Of a stretch of 64,000 bases of DNA, positions 1 through 9,148 are shown one piece after another. Source of the stretch: Candidatus Magnetocorallium paracelense (GTDB lineage: Bacteria; Nitrospirota; Thermodesulfovibrionia; Thermodesulfovibrionales; Magnetobacteriaceae); assembly GCA_029001845.1 (NCBI GenBank), contig JAREWP010000048.1:1-64000 (forward strand), written 5' to 3'. The notes under the pieces are model-generated. The model ran no database searches. It saw only the letters and a list, made by a program, of their open reading frames with translations, and was not told the DNA's origin. Every line of letters begins with the position of its first letter. Positions within the stretch are counted from its first letter, which is position 1. The position numbers and the translations under genes were made by a program.

Positions 1-1
1 T

Positions 2-223
2 CACGATTTCACTATTCCTTTTACCAATAATCAGGCAGAGCAGGATATTCGCATGATGAAAGTACGACAGAAAATCTCAGGTTGCTTTCGTACTTACAAT
101 GGTGCCCTCTATTTTGCCCGTATCCGCAGTTATATCTCTACTGTCAGAAAACACAGCCAGGATATTCTCTCTTCTATTTACTATGCCTTGCTCTCTAATC
201 CCTTTATACCTTCATATACTTAA
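2..223 (+). pseudogene. IS66-family transposase, C-terminal end (cut by window edge)
   Basis: The reading frame is open from the left edge and ends at the TAA at 221-223, giving 73 residues. It begins HDFTIPFTNNQAEQDIRMMK and continues with the RQKISGCFRT and FARIRSYISTVRK blocks. This is the typical C-terminal end of IS66-type DDE transposases, in which the E of the NxAE...R block completes the catalytic triad. Only the last catalytic residue lies in the window, so it cannot be said whether the element is intact. A family A inverted repeat begins about 45 bases downstream. The family is secure; the functional state is unknown. Confidence 0.8.
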
Positions 224-230
224 TGTCACA

Positions 231-252
231 TATTTATACCTGAGTAGTTACA
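231..252. repeat. Family F short repeat (copy 1)
   Basis: A copy of the motif TATTxACCTGAGTAGTTAC lies just after the transposase stop. The same motif recurs at 6373-6412, 29318-29352, 36846-36874 and 60347-60378, often next to a CTTCAGTCTAT block. Confidence 0.5.
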
Positions 253-267
253 AAACTATTATCTAAG

Positions 268-412
268 AAAGCATTTAGCAGTCAGCTATCAGCTGTCAGC
301 TTTTTAATTGCAACCACTCACAGCTTAACCTTCCGAGTGGTGTTTATTTTTAGTATAATGTCACTTATTTCCTTTGCTGAAGGCTGACCACTGACAGCTG
401 ACTGCTGTTTTT
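268..412. repeat. Family A inverted-repeat element (copy 1)
   Basis: The left arm starts AAAGCATTTAGCAGTCAGC and the right arm ends TGACAGCTGACTGCTG plus a T-run. The arms are imperfect inverted repeats made of CAGTCAGC/CAGCTGTC words around a central core of about 80 bases. The right end stops about five bases short of the moeA stop codon. Related elements are at 17849, 27252, 38976, 40105, 41889 and 50896. Confidence 0.75.
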
Positions 413-417
413 ATTTA

Positions 418-1674
418 TTAAAACAGCATCACAGACACCTCGTCGCCTTCCTTAAGACCTCTCATATTTGCAGACAAGGTTATTACGCCATCTGCTTTTA
501 CAAGAGTAGATACAAGGCCGGATTTACCTAAAACCGGATCGGCCCGGAGCTCGTTTCGTTCTTCAAAAAGCCTGACCCGAATGCGGTCTTCTCTTCCGGG
601 AGCAGAAGACAAATTTTTTGTTATTTTGGCGTTGACTCTGTTTTTATATCGTAATATGCGGGGATCCCGGCTGCCGGAAATCTTCTTTATAGCAGGCTTT
701 ACAAAAACATCGAAACTTACAGTTACGGCGGCAGGATGACCGGGCAGGCCGAAAACCGGCTTTTTGTTCGCCATACCCATTAAAACCGGCTTTCCGGGCT
801 TAATATTGACTCCGTGAAACATAACGCCCGGATCGCCGAATTCATCGATTACCTTGGCTGTAATATCCTTTACGCCAACGGAACTCCCGCCACTTATAAT
901 AACCAAATCCGATTCCGACAGGGACTCTGTTACAACAGCTTTAAGAAGGTTATAATCATCTTTGCAAATGCCTTTCATTAACGGCGCCGCACCTGCCCGA
1001 TGTATTAAACCGCAGAGGTTATAGCTGTTTATATCCCTTACCTCGGATTCATTCAATGACTTGTCCGGAGGTGCGATCTCATCGCCTGTCGATATAACGG
1101 CAACGATCGGAGTCTTGTACACGGAAATCGAAGCAATACCAAGGCCCGCAAGGGCGCCAATGTCCTGAGGCCTGAGAGTATGACCTCTCTCCAGTATCAA
1201 CTCTCCCTTTTTTGTATCTTCTCCCACTTGAATGACATTTTCTCCCGGAGCGACAGACTTCATTATTTCTATTGTGGAAGAGTCCGTTGCCTGGACATGT
1301 TCGAACATAATGACGGAATCTGCACCATCGGGGAGCTTACCGCCTGTGGGGATTTTTGCGACTTCACCTTTCATTATGTAAAAACCGGGATTTCTGCCAA
1401 TAAAAACCTCATCTTTAATTGTCAGATAAACCGGGAGAGTCTCGGAAGCGCCAAATGTATCTGCTCCGCGTAAAGCATAACCGTCCATCGTCGATCTTGG
1501 AAACCCGGGAAGGTCTTCGGGAGAGAATATATCTGAGGCAAGTATTCTCTCATAGCCTGTGTATTTCGTTATGTCAATCTCTTCGGTGTCTGTGTAGACG
1601 ATATCTGCCAATGCAATAATTTTCAGAGCCTCCTCTACTGAAACAGCTTCGCCTCTGCCTAACATATCAATCAT
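418..1674 (-). CDS. moeA: Molybdopterin molybdenumtransferase MoeA
   Basis: MoeA inserts molybdenum into adenylylated molybdopterin, the last step of molybdenum cofactor synthesis, in the cytoplasm. The 418-residue product has the usual MoeA length. The N-terminal part contains PRSTMDGYAL near residue 60. The MoCF fold follows from about residue 185, with the STGDEI motif near 193 and SGGSSVGVKD near 260, and a C-terminal beta domain follows from about 345. PGHPAAV and the KPGKPVLMG block are also typical of the family. It starts four bases after the end of the 82-residue membrane protein gene, so the two are probably cotranscribed. The stop codon sits at the edge of a family A repeat. The presence of MoeA implies molybdo- or tungsto-enzymes elsewhere in the genome, as none is seen here. 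Confidence 0.95.
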   Translation of the reverse strand: MIDMLGRGEAVSVEEALKIIALADIVYTDTEEIDITKYTGYERILASDIFSPEDLPGFPRSTMDGYALRGADTFGASETLPVYLTIKDEVFIGRNPGFYIMKGEVAKIPTGGKLPDGADSVIMFEHVQATDSSTIEIMKSVAPGENVIQVGEDTKKGELILERGHTLRPQDIGALAGLGIASISVYKTPIVAVISTGDEIAPPDKSLNESEVRDINSYNLCGLIHRAGAAPLMKGICKDDYNLLKAVVTESLSESDLVIISGGSSVGVKDITAKVIDEFGDPGVMFHGVNIKPGKPVLMGMANKKPVFGLPGHPAAVTVSFDVFVKPAIKKISGSRDPRILRYKNRVNAKITKNLSSAPGREDRIRVRLFEERNELRADPVLGKSGLVSTLVKADGVITLSANMRGLKEGDEVSVMLF

Positions 1675-1677
1675 AAT

Positions 1678-1926
1678 TTACAAACGCTCCGGCTCCGAAC
1701 AATATCTCTCCAGGCAGAACAAAAAGTCAGTCTCGGTCATTTGAGGATACTTTTCGTATAAAAAATCTTCCCAATATTTCTTAAAAAAATTGTATACTAA
1801 TGCTGAGAGAATCGACACCGGCAGGAGAAATTCCTTTTCCCATGTGAAATAAGCCAAAGAACTTCCGGTAAAACATTGAGAGGGAGGTAAAAAAACAGCA
1901 AAAAATATTAAAATAAAGAGCAGCAT
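1678..1926 (-). CDS. Small hypothetical membrane or secreted protein upstream of moeA
   Basis: I do not recognise this 82-residue protein. It begins with a hydrophobic stretch (MLLFILIFFAVFLPP) that could be a signal peptide or membrane anchor. A second moderately hydrophobic segment lies at about residues 33-50, and the charged C-terminal half ends in LERYCSEPERL. Support for it being real is its position: it ends three bases before the moeA start on the same strand, with no other gene nearby. A role in molybdenum cofactor synthesis would be a guess from position only. Confidence 0.5.
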   Translation of the reverse strand: MLLFILIFFAVFLPPSQCFTGSSLAYFTWEKEFLLPVSILSALVYNFFKKYWEDFLYEKYPQMTETDFLFCLERYCSEPERL

Positions 1927-2027
1927 ATCGGTTTATACTTCAATCGAACAGAAATACAGGTTTACTAAAATCCGGGTTTAAGGATAGTATCAGTTACAAC
2001 GATACGAATTCAGCAAAAAAACAGTCT

Positions 2028-2053
2028 AATCATTCCTGCGAGCAGGAACGATT
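2028..2053. repeat. Short inverted repeat (TTCCTGC ... GCAGGAA)
   Basis: AATCATTCCTGC and GCAGGAACGATT are inverted copies with one mismatch and a two-base loop. This resembles the short REP-like hairpins scattered through many bacterial genomes. Only this copy was noticed in the window. Confidence 0.55.
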
Positions 2054-2065
2054 ACTATACAAATA

Positions 2066-2202
2066 TCAATACCATTCACTTAAGGGGTGAAGCACCTTCC
2101 GACGTAAGCGGGTCATGTTTGAGAAGGCGCAGCGAAGCGGAGCCTTCGAGTTTAGCCGCTGAAGGCGGATGGTGCTTTGCTCCTTAAGTGAATGAGAGTG
2201 AT
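2066..2202. repeat. Family B palindromic element, full length (copy 1)
   Basis: This element of about 137 bases is nearly identical to 54073-54209. The outer arms are CATTCACTTAAGGGGTGAAG and, inverted, the matching CTTTGCTCCTTAAG end. The inside contains an AAGGCGC...GAGCCTT hairpin and AGCGG/CCGCT arms. A third copy at 42076-42120 keeps only the two ends. High sequence identity between distant copies points to recent spread or homogenisation. Confidence 0.85.
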
Positions 2203-2225
2203 ACTCATATATTAATATATGAGTA
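2202..2225. promoter_or_regulatory. Perfect 24-base palindrome, operator-like
   Basis: TACTCATATATT followed directly by its exact reverse complement, with no loop, abuts the right end of the family B element. A perfect A+T-rich palindrome of this length could be a binding site for a dimeric regulator or a cruciform. It is far from the nearest starts (276 bases from 1926, about 640 from 2863), so its target is uncertain. Confidence 0.35.
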
Positions 2226-2290
2226 AGATTTATAGCAATTATTATCTTTTTCTGTTTCGAAGGTTAGAATTTCATTAAAAACCTTCAAGT

Positions 2291-2413
2291 CTCCTCTCCC
2301 CTTGAGGGGAGAGGATTAAGGTGAGGGGTAACGGTGGAGAAGCGTAACCGTATCGAGTACTGTACCGCACCCCCTCACCCCAACCCTCTCCCCCTTCAAA
2401 GGGGGAGAAGGAG
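2291..2413. repeat. Double-hairpin repeat (CTCTCCCC...GGGGAGAG type)
   Basis: The left arm is a perfect hairpin (CCTCTCCCC TTGA GGGGAGAGG) and the right arm a second one (CTCCCCCTTCAAAGGGGGAG). GGTGAGGGG and CCCCCTCACCCC also pair with each other across the 60-base centre. Elements of this type are widespread dispersed repeats in bacterial genomes. A strong secondary structure is expected in RNA or single-stranded DNA. Confidence 0.7.
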
Positions 2414-2630
2414 TAAAATAATCGGTGCTTTTGCAGCTTAATCCAGAAAAGTCAGAGCATATTTCTAAATAGTTACAAAATATCTTTTATCTACTGCACT
2501 AATTATAAGAATATCGTACCCACTCAGATAATTAGGCTGAAGGCTGAAGCAAAGAATCAAATAACTCTGGAGTCTTGACCAACAAAAAACGTAAAGTTTT
2601 ATCGATAACGTATGTTTTACCTAAACGAAA

Positions 2631-2794
2631 AGTAATAGTTCACAGGGGTCGGAGATCGGAGGCCGGTTTTATATGACAGAGCCTTTCTCCAATTAAAACA
2701 ATCGCTTTTATAAGTAATAACAGCCTGTCTGACAATGGATGAAGAAGTTATAACAGTAACTGACCTCTGATCCCTGCCCCCGTGAACTGTTACA
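2631..2794. repeat. Family C inverted-repeat element (copy 1)
   Basis: The arms are AGTTCACAGGGGTCGGAG on the left and CTGATCCCTGCCCCCGTGAACTGTTAC on the right in inverted orientation. The central 100 bases are not shared with the other copies. Related ends occur at 6473-6542, 23560-23694 and 27025-27195. Confidence 0.65.
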
Positions 2795-2862
2795 ATGAAA
2801 ATAGTTTAGGTTTACAAATCCTGTGAGATGAATTATAATTTATACCAAGGAGTAATAGAAAG

Positions 2863-5034
2863 TTGTACCGTTTGGACGATTTTGTAGACGAAAAGGTAAG
2901 CAATATCAAAAAAAAGATGGATATTACCGAAAAAATCAGAAAAACCTTGAAAGACAAGGTAGAAAAGAATATTGACTCCCTCTTTGAAAGTAATTTACTG
3001 CTGCAAAAAGTTATACAACAACATACCGAAGATCTGGAAAAAGAGATAAAGGAGCGTAAAAAGGTCGAAGAGGCTTTAAGAGAGAGTGAAGAAATGTTCA
3101 GAAGTATTGCAGATTTGGCTCAGGACGGTATTATATTGATGGATAACTTCGGAAATATTTCCTTTTGGAATAAAGCGTCGGAAAGGATTTTCGGTCATAC
3201 CAGTGAAGAGGTGATAGGTAAGCAACTGCATCGATTGTTCTCACCGAAACGTTATCATGACTCCTTTAAACAAGGCTTCGCCAGATTTCAAAAAAGCGGC
3301 ACCGGACCTATAGTAGGCAAGACGACCGATATCATGGCGCTTAGAAAAAACGGCGCCGAATTTCCAATTGAACTCTCTATCTCTTCGTTCACGATTAAAT
3401 CGAAGTGGAACGCCATAGGGATTGTAAGAGACATAACTGAACGTAAATGGGTGGAAGATACAGTAAGACAGAGCGAAGAGAGACATAAGAGGCTTGTTGG
3501 AGCGGTTACAACGTATACATATACCGTACTTGTTGAAAACGGCATGGCAGTGGGAACCACTCACAGTGAAGGATGTCTTGAGGTTACGGGATACAATCCT
3601 TCGGAATATCATGCAGATCCTCACATCTGGTTCAGTATGATTCACGAGAAAGACAGAGGAGCCGTACTGAAACATGCAGAAAATATACTTTCCGGCAAAG
3701 CAGAGATGATAGAGCACCGAATCGTTCATAAAGACGGTTCGGTGCGGTGGGTAAGAAACACTCCCGTACTCCATTATAATGAGAAAAACAGCCTTATAGC
3801 CTATGACGGACTTATTGTAGATATTACAGAAGACAAAAACGCAGAAGAGGCATTGAGAAAATATGGCAAAAAACTGGAGATCTGCGTTAAAGAACAAACA
3901 ACAGAACTTGCCCATGCCAAAAACTACCTTGAAAGCGTTCTTTCATCTATGACAGACAGTCTGCTCGTATTAAACAGCACTGCCGTAATACAGACAGTTA
4001 ACCAACCTGTATGCACGTTACTCGGTTATTCTCAAAACGAACTTATCGGTATTTCGGTGGATACGATTTTTGTAGAGGCTTCCATTTCTCAAGTAATTCC
4101 GGAAGTTCTGCAAAAGGAGACGATAAAAGATCTTTTTATGACAATGAAAACAAAGAATGCAGAAGAGATACCGGTGCTTGTAAACCTTTCGACAATGGGA
4201 AATAACGAAGAGGATATAATACTTATAGCACACGATATGAGAGAGATAAAAAAGTTTGAAGAGGAAACAAAAAAAATCCAGGTTAAAATGCTTGCCGCCT
4301 CAAAAATGGCTACCCTCGGTGAAATAGCCACAGGCATAGCACATGAGATAAATCAACCCCTTACATATATAAGCAGCTTTATTCAGGGATTGCAGGCAGA
4401 TGCTAAAAAAGATAAAATCGCAAAAGAAGAACTTATGGAGGGCCTGCAAGTGTCTTTGAGGCAGGTTGGGAGAATCGTTGATATCATACAGCACCTTCGC
4501 ACATTCGGAAGACGTAATGAGCTGATACTCGAACCTCTGTTAATAGAGCAGGTGTTGGATAACACTCTGCTCCTGTTGGGCGAACGTATACGTCTGATGA
4601 ATATCGAATTCAAGAAAAATGTGGTAACAGATCTTCCACATATACTTGGTAACGCCAATCAACTGGAGCAGGTATTTATAAATCTCTTTCAAAATGCCAT
4701 GGACGCTCTTACAGAGGGATCGGAAAAGAGAAAAATTTCGGTTCGTATCTCCCTATCGGGCAATATGAAATTTATAATCATAAAATTATCCGACAATGGA
4801 GCAGGCATAGATAAAGAGAATCTCGAAAAAATTTTCGATCCTTTTTTTACAACCAAAGAAGTAGGGAAAGGAACAGGTCTTGGTTTGTCTATAGTATACG
4901 GAATTCTTCAGGAACATAATGGGACTATTACCTGCGACTCGGTAAAAAATAAAAAAACCACCTTTACTATTATGATACCTGTTATAAATAACAGTGAAAA
5001 TGAGCTCGTCCCCGAAACAGATGACATAGAGTAA
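2863..5034 (+). CDS. Multi-PAS sensor histidine kinase
   Basis: This 723-residue kinase is probably cytoplasmic, as no membrane segment is apparent. The N-terminal 80 residues are charged and helical. Three PAS domains follow (about 85-200, 210-330 and 355-465); the first two end in VRDITERK and VDITEDKN. A HisKA domain has the phosphorylated His at residue 494 in [10 protein letters not shown]. The ATPase domain shows [16 protein letters not shown] and [11 protein letters not shown] accept the TTG start at 2863 because AAGGAG lies ten bases upstream. The HEINQPL box and lack of an attached receiver suggest it phosphorylates a separate regulator; the receiver proteins at 5156 and 6567 are obvious candidates. 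The stimulus cannot be read from the sequence. Confidence 0.9.
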   Translation: MYRLDDFVDEKVSNIKKKMDITEKIRKTLKDKVEKNIDSLFESNLLLQKVIQQHTEDLEKEIKERKKVEEALRESEEMFRSIADLAQDGIILMDNFGNISFWNKASERIFGHTSEEVIGKQLHRLFSPKRYHDSFKQGFARFQKSGTGPIVGKTTDIMALRKNGAEFPIELSISSFTIKSKWNAIGIVRDITERKWVEDTVRQSEERHKRLVGAVTTYTYTVLVENGMAVGTTHSEGCLEVTGYNPSEYHADPHIWFSMIHEKDRGAVLKHAENILSGKAEMIEHRIVHKDGSVRWVRNTPVLHYNEKNSLIAYDGLIVDITEDKNAEEALRKYGKKLEICVKEQTTELAHAKNYLESVLSSMTDSLLVLNSTAVIQTVNQPVCTLLGYSQNELIGISVDTIFVEASISQVIPEVLQKETIKDLFMTMKTKNAEEIPVLVNLSTMGNNEEDIILIAHDMREIKKFEEETKKIQVKMLAASKMATLGEIATGIAHEINQPLTYISSFIQGLQADAKKDKIAKEELMEGLQVSLRQVGRIVDIIQHLRTFGRRNELILEPLLIEQVLDNTLLLLGERIRLMNIEFKKNVVTDLPHILGNANQLEQVFINLFQNAMDALTEGSEKRKISVRISLSGNMKFIIIKLSDNGAGIDKENLEKIFDPFFTTKEVGKGTGLGLSIVYGILQEHNGTITCDSVKNKKTTFTIMIPVINNSENELVPETDDIE

Positions 5035-5155
5035 TTTCAAAAGATATGTGCTCTTTTAACATTTTTCATGCTTTGTGATGATCCGGAGGATCGTGAACAT
5101 GCATCCTGTCATCCTGTCTGAATAATTATGAAATATTATCAATTGGAGAGACAAT

Positions 5156-6310
5156 ATGGCCGATAATCAAGATAAAATACTGGTTATAGACGATGAAGAG
5201 ATAATAATAGAAGTCATTGAAAAGCATCTTAAAAAAGACGGTTATGAGATGTATTCCGCAGGGAATGGAAAAGAAGGGCTGAAACAACTCAGTCAGACAA
5301 ACCCGATAGTGATTATCCTTGATTTAAGAATGCCCGTAATGGATGGTTTCGAGTTCCTCGAGAAACTTGAACTATCCCCTACGGATCCTTACGCCGTTAT
5401 TGTGCTTACAGGTCATGGCGGCGACGAGGATATGGAGAAATGTTTCGATCTCGGGGTAAGCTCTTTTTTGAGAAAGCCATTTAACATATTTGAACTCAGA
5501 GGTGTCGTAAGAAATTCTATTAAATTTAAAAAGACACAACAACATCTGCAAGATGAAGTAATTGAAAGGAAAAATGTAGAGGAAAAACTGAGAGATTACA
5601 AAGACCATCTTGAAGTACTGGTACAGGAGCGTACCGCCGAACTCAAGAAAACGAATTTAGAGCTTAAAAACTCTCTCAATGAGAAAGAGGTATTGATAAA
5701 GGAGATTCATCACAGAGTCAAGAACAACTTACAGATCGTATCGAGTCTTCTCGATCTTCAGTCCAAGTCTGTTGACGACAGCAAGACTCTTTATATGTTT
5801 AAAGACAGTCAAAGCAGAGTAAAAACCATGGCTCTGATTCACGAAAAACTCTATCAGTCCGATGATCTGTCCAGAATCGATATAGCAAAATATATTACGA
5901 ATCTATCTGAGTATCTTTTCCGCTCATATGGCGTTAACTCCTCCAGAATTCTTCTAAAAACTTCAATAGACAAAGTATCTCTCAATGTCGATACAGCCGT
6001 ACCGTGCGGCCTGATAATTAACGAACTTGTGTCCAACTCTCTTAAACACTCATTCCCTGACGAAAGAAGCGGAGAGATTAAAATAGAGTTGCATATGTAC
6101 AAAGAAGGGGAATATGAATTGCTGGTTAGTGATAACGGAGTAGGAATGCCTGAAGAGATGGATGTACAAAATACAGAAAAACTGGGACTCAGACTGGTAA
6201 AGACATTGAGCCTGGATCAACTTGAAGGTTCCCTTGATTTCAAAAGCGACAGAGGAGTAATGTTCAAAATAAAATTCAGGGAAATCAAATATAAAAAACG
6301 AGGAGTCTGA
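5156..6310 (+). CDS. Receiver domain fused to HisKA_2-type histidine kinase
   Basis: The 384-residue protein begins with a CheY-like receiver: acidic DDEE near residue 12, phosphoacceptor Asp56 in [10 protein letters not shown], and a Lys in FLRKPF. A coiled coil covers about residues 125-180. It leads into a HisKA_2 dimerisation domain with [11 protein letters not shown] (His185/His186), then an HATPase domain with [10 protein letters not shown] and DNGVGMPEE. Receiver-first hybrids of this kind relay a phosphate from an upstream kinase to an output kinase. A TTGGAGAGA ribosome site lies six bases before ATG. It follows the PAS kinase by 121 bases on the same strand, so a relay from that kinase is a reasonable inference. 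Confidence 0.9.
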   Translation: MADNQDKILVIDDEEIIIEVIEKHLKKDGYEMYSAGNGKEGLKQLSQTNPIVIILDLRMPVMDGFEFLEKLELSPTDPYAVIVLTGHGGDEDMEKCFDLGVSSFLRKPFNIFELRGVVRNSIKFKKTQQHLQDEVIERKNVEEKLRDYKDHLEVLVQERTAELKKTNLELKNSLNEKEVLIKEIHHRVKNNLQIVSSLLDLQSKSVDDSKTLYMFKDSQSRVKTMALIHEKLYQSDDLSRIDIAKYITNLSEYLFRSYGVNSSRILLKTSIDKVSLNVDTAVPCGLIINELVSNSLKHSFPDERSGEIKIELHMYKEGEYELLVSDNGVGMPEEMDVQNTEKLGLRLVKTLSLDQLEGSLDFKSDRGVMFKIKFREIKYKKRGV

Positions 6311-6372
6311 TACTGGATACTTATGTTTGCAAAATTCTATTGTTTATGTTTTTATATAAACAACGGTTTTTA

Positions 6373-6412
6373 CTGCTTAGGTGAATAGACTGAATACCTG
6401 AGTCGTTTCAAC
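6373..6412. repeat. Family F short repeat (copy 2)
   Basis: GGTGAATAGACTGAATACCTGAGTCGTT matches the inverted form of the CAGTCTATTCACCTGAGTAGTTAC block at 36846. It lies in the 256-base gap between the two receiver genes. Confidence 0.45.
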
Positions 6413-6472
6413 GGTTTTTAGAATATAGCAGGAAGATATAAAACATTGCCGGTTTAGAGGCTTAAACAATTC

Positions 6473-6542
6473 GTATCTGTTCGCGGGGATCAGTGGTCTA
6501 TTCCATATTACCCGCCAGCCACGGCTCACTGTGAGCAGATAC
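6473..6542. repeat. Family C inverted-repeat element, short form (copy 2)
   Basis: The ends GTATCTGTTCGCGGGGATC and GCTCACTGTGAGCAGATAC are imperfect inverted copies. The GGGATCAGTGGTC core matches the ends of the longer family C elements. At 70 bases it is about half the usual length. Confidence 0.5.
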
Positions 6543-6566
6543 AATAAATAAAAGGGGGCTATTTAA

Positions 6567-7322
6567 ATGGACAAGAAAGGAATGACAACTGACGCCCGAA
6601 TACTTGTAGTGGAAGACGAGAGCATTGTCGCCATGAATATTCAGGATAAATTAAAGGAACTAGGTTATTCTGTAATAGGAATGGTTTCATATGGTGAAGA
6701 AGCATTAAGTAAGGTTGAGGAAACCAAACCGGATCTCGTTCTGATGGATATTGTTTTAAAAGGCGATATGGACGGTATCGAAGCAGCAGAAAAAATACGC
6801 GAAAAATCCGATGTTCCTGTCGTGTATCTTACTGCCTATTCAGACGATAACACACTCAAAAGGGCAAAAATCACAGAACCTCACGGATATATTTTAAAAC
6901 CTTTTGAGCAGAGGGAACTTCACATAAATATCGAAATAGCACTATACAAATACAGAATGGAAAAAAAATTAAAACAAAGTGAACAATGGCTCCTGGCTAC
7001 GCTGAGAATGATGGGGTGCGGTGTAATTGCAGCAGACGTCGATGAAAACATAACTTTTATGAATGCCGGAGCAGAGAAATTAACGGGATGGAAGTTTAAA
7101 GACGCACTGGAGAATAAAGCGGAGGCCGTGTTCAATGTAAGTCCTGAAAAACCTTTTACCAAAGCTGTTAAGGAAGGATTGTTAATTGGTAATGACTCCA
7201 TTCTCACAGACAAAAACGGAAAAGAGACTTCAATAGATTACAGTGCAGTTGCTATCAGGGATGACAATGACAACGACATGGGAGTTGTGGTGGTTATTCA
7301 TAATATAGGAGAGGGCGTTTAA
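6567..7322 (+). CDS. Receiver-PAS response regulator without DNA-binding domain
   Basis: The 251-residue protein has a receiver domain ([15 protein letters not shown], phosphoacceptor Asp61 in [13 protein letters not shown], Lys in GYILKPF), a short helix, and one PAS domain from about residue 145 to 248. There is no kinase, cyclase or helix-turn-helix output, so it would act through protein contacts or PAS ligand sensing. Receiver domains with the [15 protein letters not shown] pattern are common in environmental bacteria, often fused to PAS kinases. AGGGGG lies nine bases before the ATG. Position suggests it belongs to the same signalling group as the two kinases upstream. Confidence 0.88.
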   Translation: MDKKGMTTDARILVVEDESIVAMNIQDKLKELGYSVIGMVSYGEEALSKVEETKPDLVLMDIVLKGDMDGIEAAEKIREKSDVPVVYLTAYSDDNTLKRAKITEPHGYILKPFEQRELHINIEIALYKYRMEKKLKQSEQWLLATLRMMGCGVIAADVDENITFMNAGAEKLTGWKFKDALENKAEAVFNVSPEKPFTKAVKEGLLIGNDSILTDKNGKETSIDYSAVAIRDDNDNDMGVVVVIHNIGEGV

Positions 7323-7383
7323 GGAAAGCATCTTAAGAACCCGGAAACCGGAAATATAATAGAATATATTAATTTTAAAAGCA

Positions 7384-7869
7384 ATGCCAATTTATGAGTT
7401 TTATTGCATCGCCTGTAACGGAATTTTTAATTTTTTTTCAAAAACCGTCAATACACACAAGTTCCCAAACTGTCCGAAGTGTGGTCTCGGAGAAATGACA
7501 AAGATAGTCTCTTCATTTTCAGCACCTACAGGGAAAAAAGGAACCAATGACTCTGAATTTCCCGATATCGAAGAAAACAGGCTGGAAAAGGCGATAGGAT
7601 ACCTCGCAGAAAAGGCTGACAAGATTAATGAAGGCGATTCAAGGGAGGCTGCCGATTTGATGAGAAAATTCTCGGATATGACCGGTGTCAACCTTGGTGA
7701 GAAAATGAGTGACGCCTTGGACCGACTGGAAGCAGGAGACGACCCGGATCAAATAGAAGCCGACATGGGAGATATTGACGGGGAAGAGCTGTTTTCCATT
7801 AATCGAAGAACCGGTGAACCGGTTAAGAAGAACTCCCCCCTAAGGGATGATACGTTATATGAGTTGTAG
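7384..7869 (+). CDS. FmdB-family zinc-ribbon protein
   Basis: The N-terminal 45 residues form an FmdB-type zinc ribbon: MPIYEFYCIAC with Cys8 and Cys11, then CPKCG with Cys30 and Cys33. The rest, to residue 161, is acidic and helical, with an ADLMRKFSDMTGV segment and a DRLEAGDDPDQIEADMGD segment. FmdB proteins were named as putative regulators, but their function is generally unknown. It ends nine bases before the CinA-like gene and probably shares its transcript. No good ribosome site is visible before the ATG. Confidence 0.8.
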   Translation: MPIYEFYCIACNGIFNFFSKTVNTHKFPNCPKCGLGEMTKIVSSFSAPTGKKGTNDSEFPDIEENRLEKAIGYLAEKADKINEGDSREAADLMRKFSDMTGVNLGEKMSDALDRLEAGDDPDQIEADMGDIDGEELFSINRRTGEPVKKNSPLRDDTLYEL

Positions 7870-7878
7870 CAGGTTTTA

Positions 7879-8619
7879 ATGGCGGCCCTTAAACTTAAAA
7901 CAGCCGGTATTATAATTATTGGAGACGAAATCCTTTCCGGAAAGGTAGAGGACTGTAATGCAATTTTTATGATCAGAGAGTTGAGAAACCACGGCGTGGA
8001 CGTGCGTCGCATATCGGTGATTCCTGACGATATCGAGGTCATTTCCGGAGAGGTCAAGAAGTTCTCCCACACCTTTGATTACGTCTTTACATCGGGCGGT
8101 ATCGGCCCGACTCACGATGACGTAACGATCGAAGCTGTATCAAGGGCCTATGATGTAAACGTCAGCATAAATAACGATCTGAAGAAAATTCTTTACGAGA
8201 AATACGGAGACGATCTTACACCGGAGAGACTGAAAATGGCGGAAGTCCCTGACGGCGCCGAGCTGATAAAGGACAAAACGCTGAAATTTCCTCTTATACT
8301 TTTTAAAAATATCTATATTTTCCCAGGAATACCTCAATATTTAAGACAAAAATTTCATGTAATAGCCAAAGAGTTCGACAAAGTTCCTATTTTACTTAAA
8401 AAAGTATATATCGATGAATATGAATCCGAGATAGCACCATTTCTAAACATCATTGTGGAAAATAACAGGGATGTAAAAATCGGCTCCTACCCTATCATAG
8501 ACAGTGACGATTTTTCAGTTTTAATAACATTCGAATCAATGGATAATAATAAGCTGGATACTGCGGTGCATGAATTCGTTAAATCAATACCAAAAGAGAA
8601 AATAATCAAGACCGAGTAA
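7879..8619 (+). CDS. CinA-like molybdopterin-binding-fold protein
   Basis: The 246-residue protein matches the N-terminal COG1058 half of CinA: IIGDEILSGKVEDCNA, then FTSGGIGPTHDDVT near residue 73 and FPGIP near 150. In characterised CinA proteins this half is an ADP-ribose pyrophosphatase and the C-terminal half an NMN deamidase. The latter is absent here, as in many stand-alone homologues. The fold is shared with MoaB/MogA, but the length and the GGIGPTHDD block fit CinA better. The downstream phosphoribosyltransferase gene begins two bases after its stop, so the two are likely translationally coupled. Confidence 0.85.
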   Translation: MAALKLKTAGIIIIGDEILSGKVEDCNAIFMIRELRNHGVDVRRISVIPDDIEVISGEVKKFSHTFDYVFTSGGIGPTHDDVTIEAVSRAYDVNVSINNDLKKILYEKYGDDLTPERLKMAEVPDGAELIKDKTLKFPLILFKNIYIFPGIPQYLRQKFHVIAKEFDKVPILLKKVYIDEYESEIAPFLNIIVENNRDVKIGSYPIIDSDDFSVLITFESMDNNKLDTAVHEFVKSIPKEKIIKTE

Positions 8620-8620
8620 A

Positions 8621-9139
8621 ATGATTATAGGCAACGTTTTATTTGATTCCCATGAAATTCAAAAGACGGTGAGGACACTTGCCTTTAAAATAAACGAAGA
8701 CTACAAAGAGAGGGAACTTTTAATAATAGGTTTATTAAAGGGCTCTTTTATCTTTGTTGCCGACATCGTGCGATACTTAAAAATGCCTGTCTTAGTTGAT
8801 TTCATCACACTTTCCAGCTATATAGAGACAGCATCGTCCGGTGAAATCTCAATACACTGTAACTTAAAAGAGTCTGTCAGGGGAAGAGATGTTTTGATAG
8901 TGGAAGATATCCTGGATAGTGGTTTTACGCTCGATATTGTCAGAGAAAAAATTCTTGATAAATCTCCCGGTTCTCTTAAAATATGCGTTCTTATGGATAA
9001 ACCTGTTAAAAGGAAAAGAGCGGTGCCTGTTGATTATGTTGGCTTTACCGTTCCTGACGTCTTTGTTGTAGGTTATGGCACCGATTATAACGAAAAATTC
9101 AGAAACCTTCCCTATATAGCTGAATTGAGGGCGGAGTAA
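8621..9139 (+). CDS. hpt: Hypoxanthine phosphoribosyltransferase
   Basis: This enzyme converts hypoxanthine or guanine plus PRPP into IMP or GMP (purine salvage). The 172-residue length is typical. The LLIIGLLKGSFIFVADIVR block, the PRPP-binding loop VLIVEDILDSGFTL near residues 92-105, and the late VDYVGFTVPDVFVVGYGTDYNEKFRNLPYI block are diagnostic. The flexible loop near residue 67 (TLSSYIETASSGEI) differs from the usual SSYG form, which is a common variation. Gene spacing of two bases upstream and nine downstream supports an operon with the CinA-like gene and queD. Confidence 0.93.
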   Translation: MIIGNVLFDSHEIQKTVRTLAFKINEDYKERELLIIGLLKGSFIFVADIVRYLKMPVLVDFITLSSYIETASSGEISIHCNLKESVRGRDVLIVEDILDSGFTLDIVREKILDKSPGSLKICVLMDKPVKRKRAVPVDYVGFTVPDVFVVGYGTDYNEKFRNLPYIAELRAE

Positions 9140-9148
9140 AGGAGTTAT

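Larger units (their letters stand above)
1927..2862. other. Repeat-filled 0.9 kb gap without a gene
   Basis: No credible coding sequence is seen here. The gap holds, in order, a 26-base inverted repeat (2028-2053), a family B element, a 24-base perfect palindrome, a double-hairpin repeat and a family C element, each listed separately. The remaining bases (about 2415-2630) are A+T-rich. It should also contain the promoters for the leftward moeA transcript and the rightward sensor kinase genes. Confidence 0.7.

Noticed and set aside
2291-2413. Strong G+C-rich double hairpin considered as a terminator or structured RNA
   Set aside because: It belongs to a widespread dispersed repeat type, lies several hundred bases from any gene end and has no T-run.
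3241-3915. 224-codon minus-strand frame inside the PAS kinase gene
   Set aside because: It lies wholly within a well-supported kinase reading frame and lacks a ribosome site or motifs.
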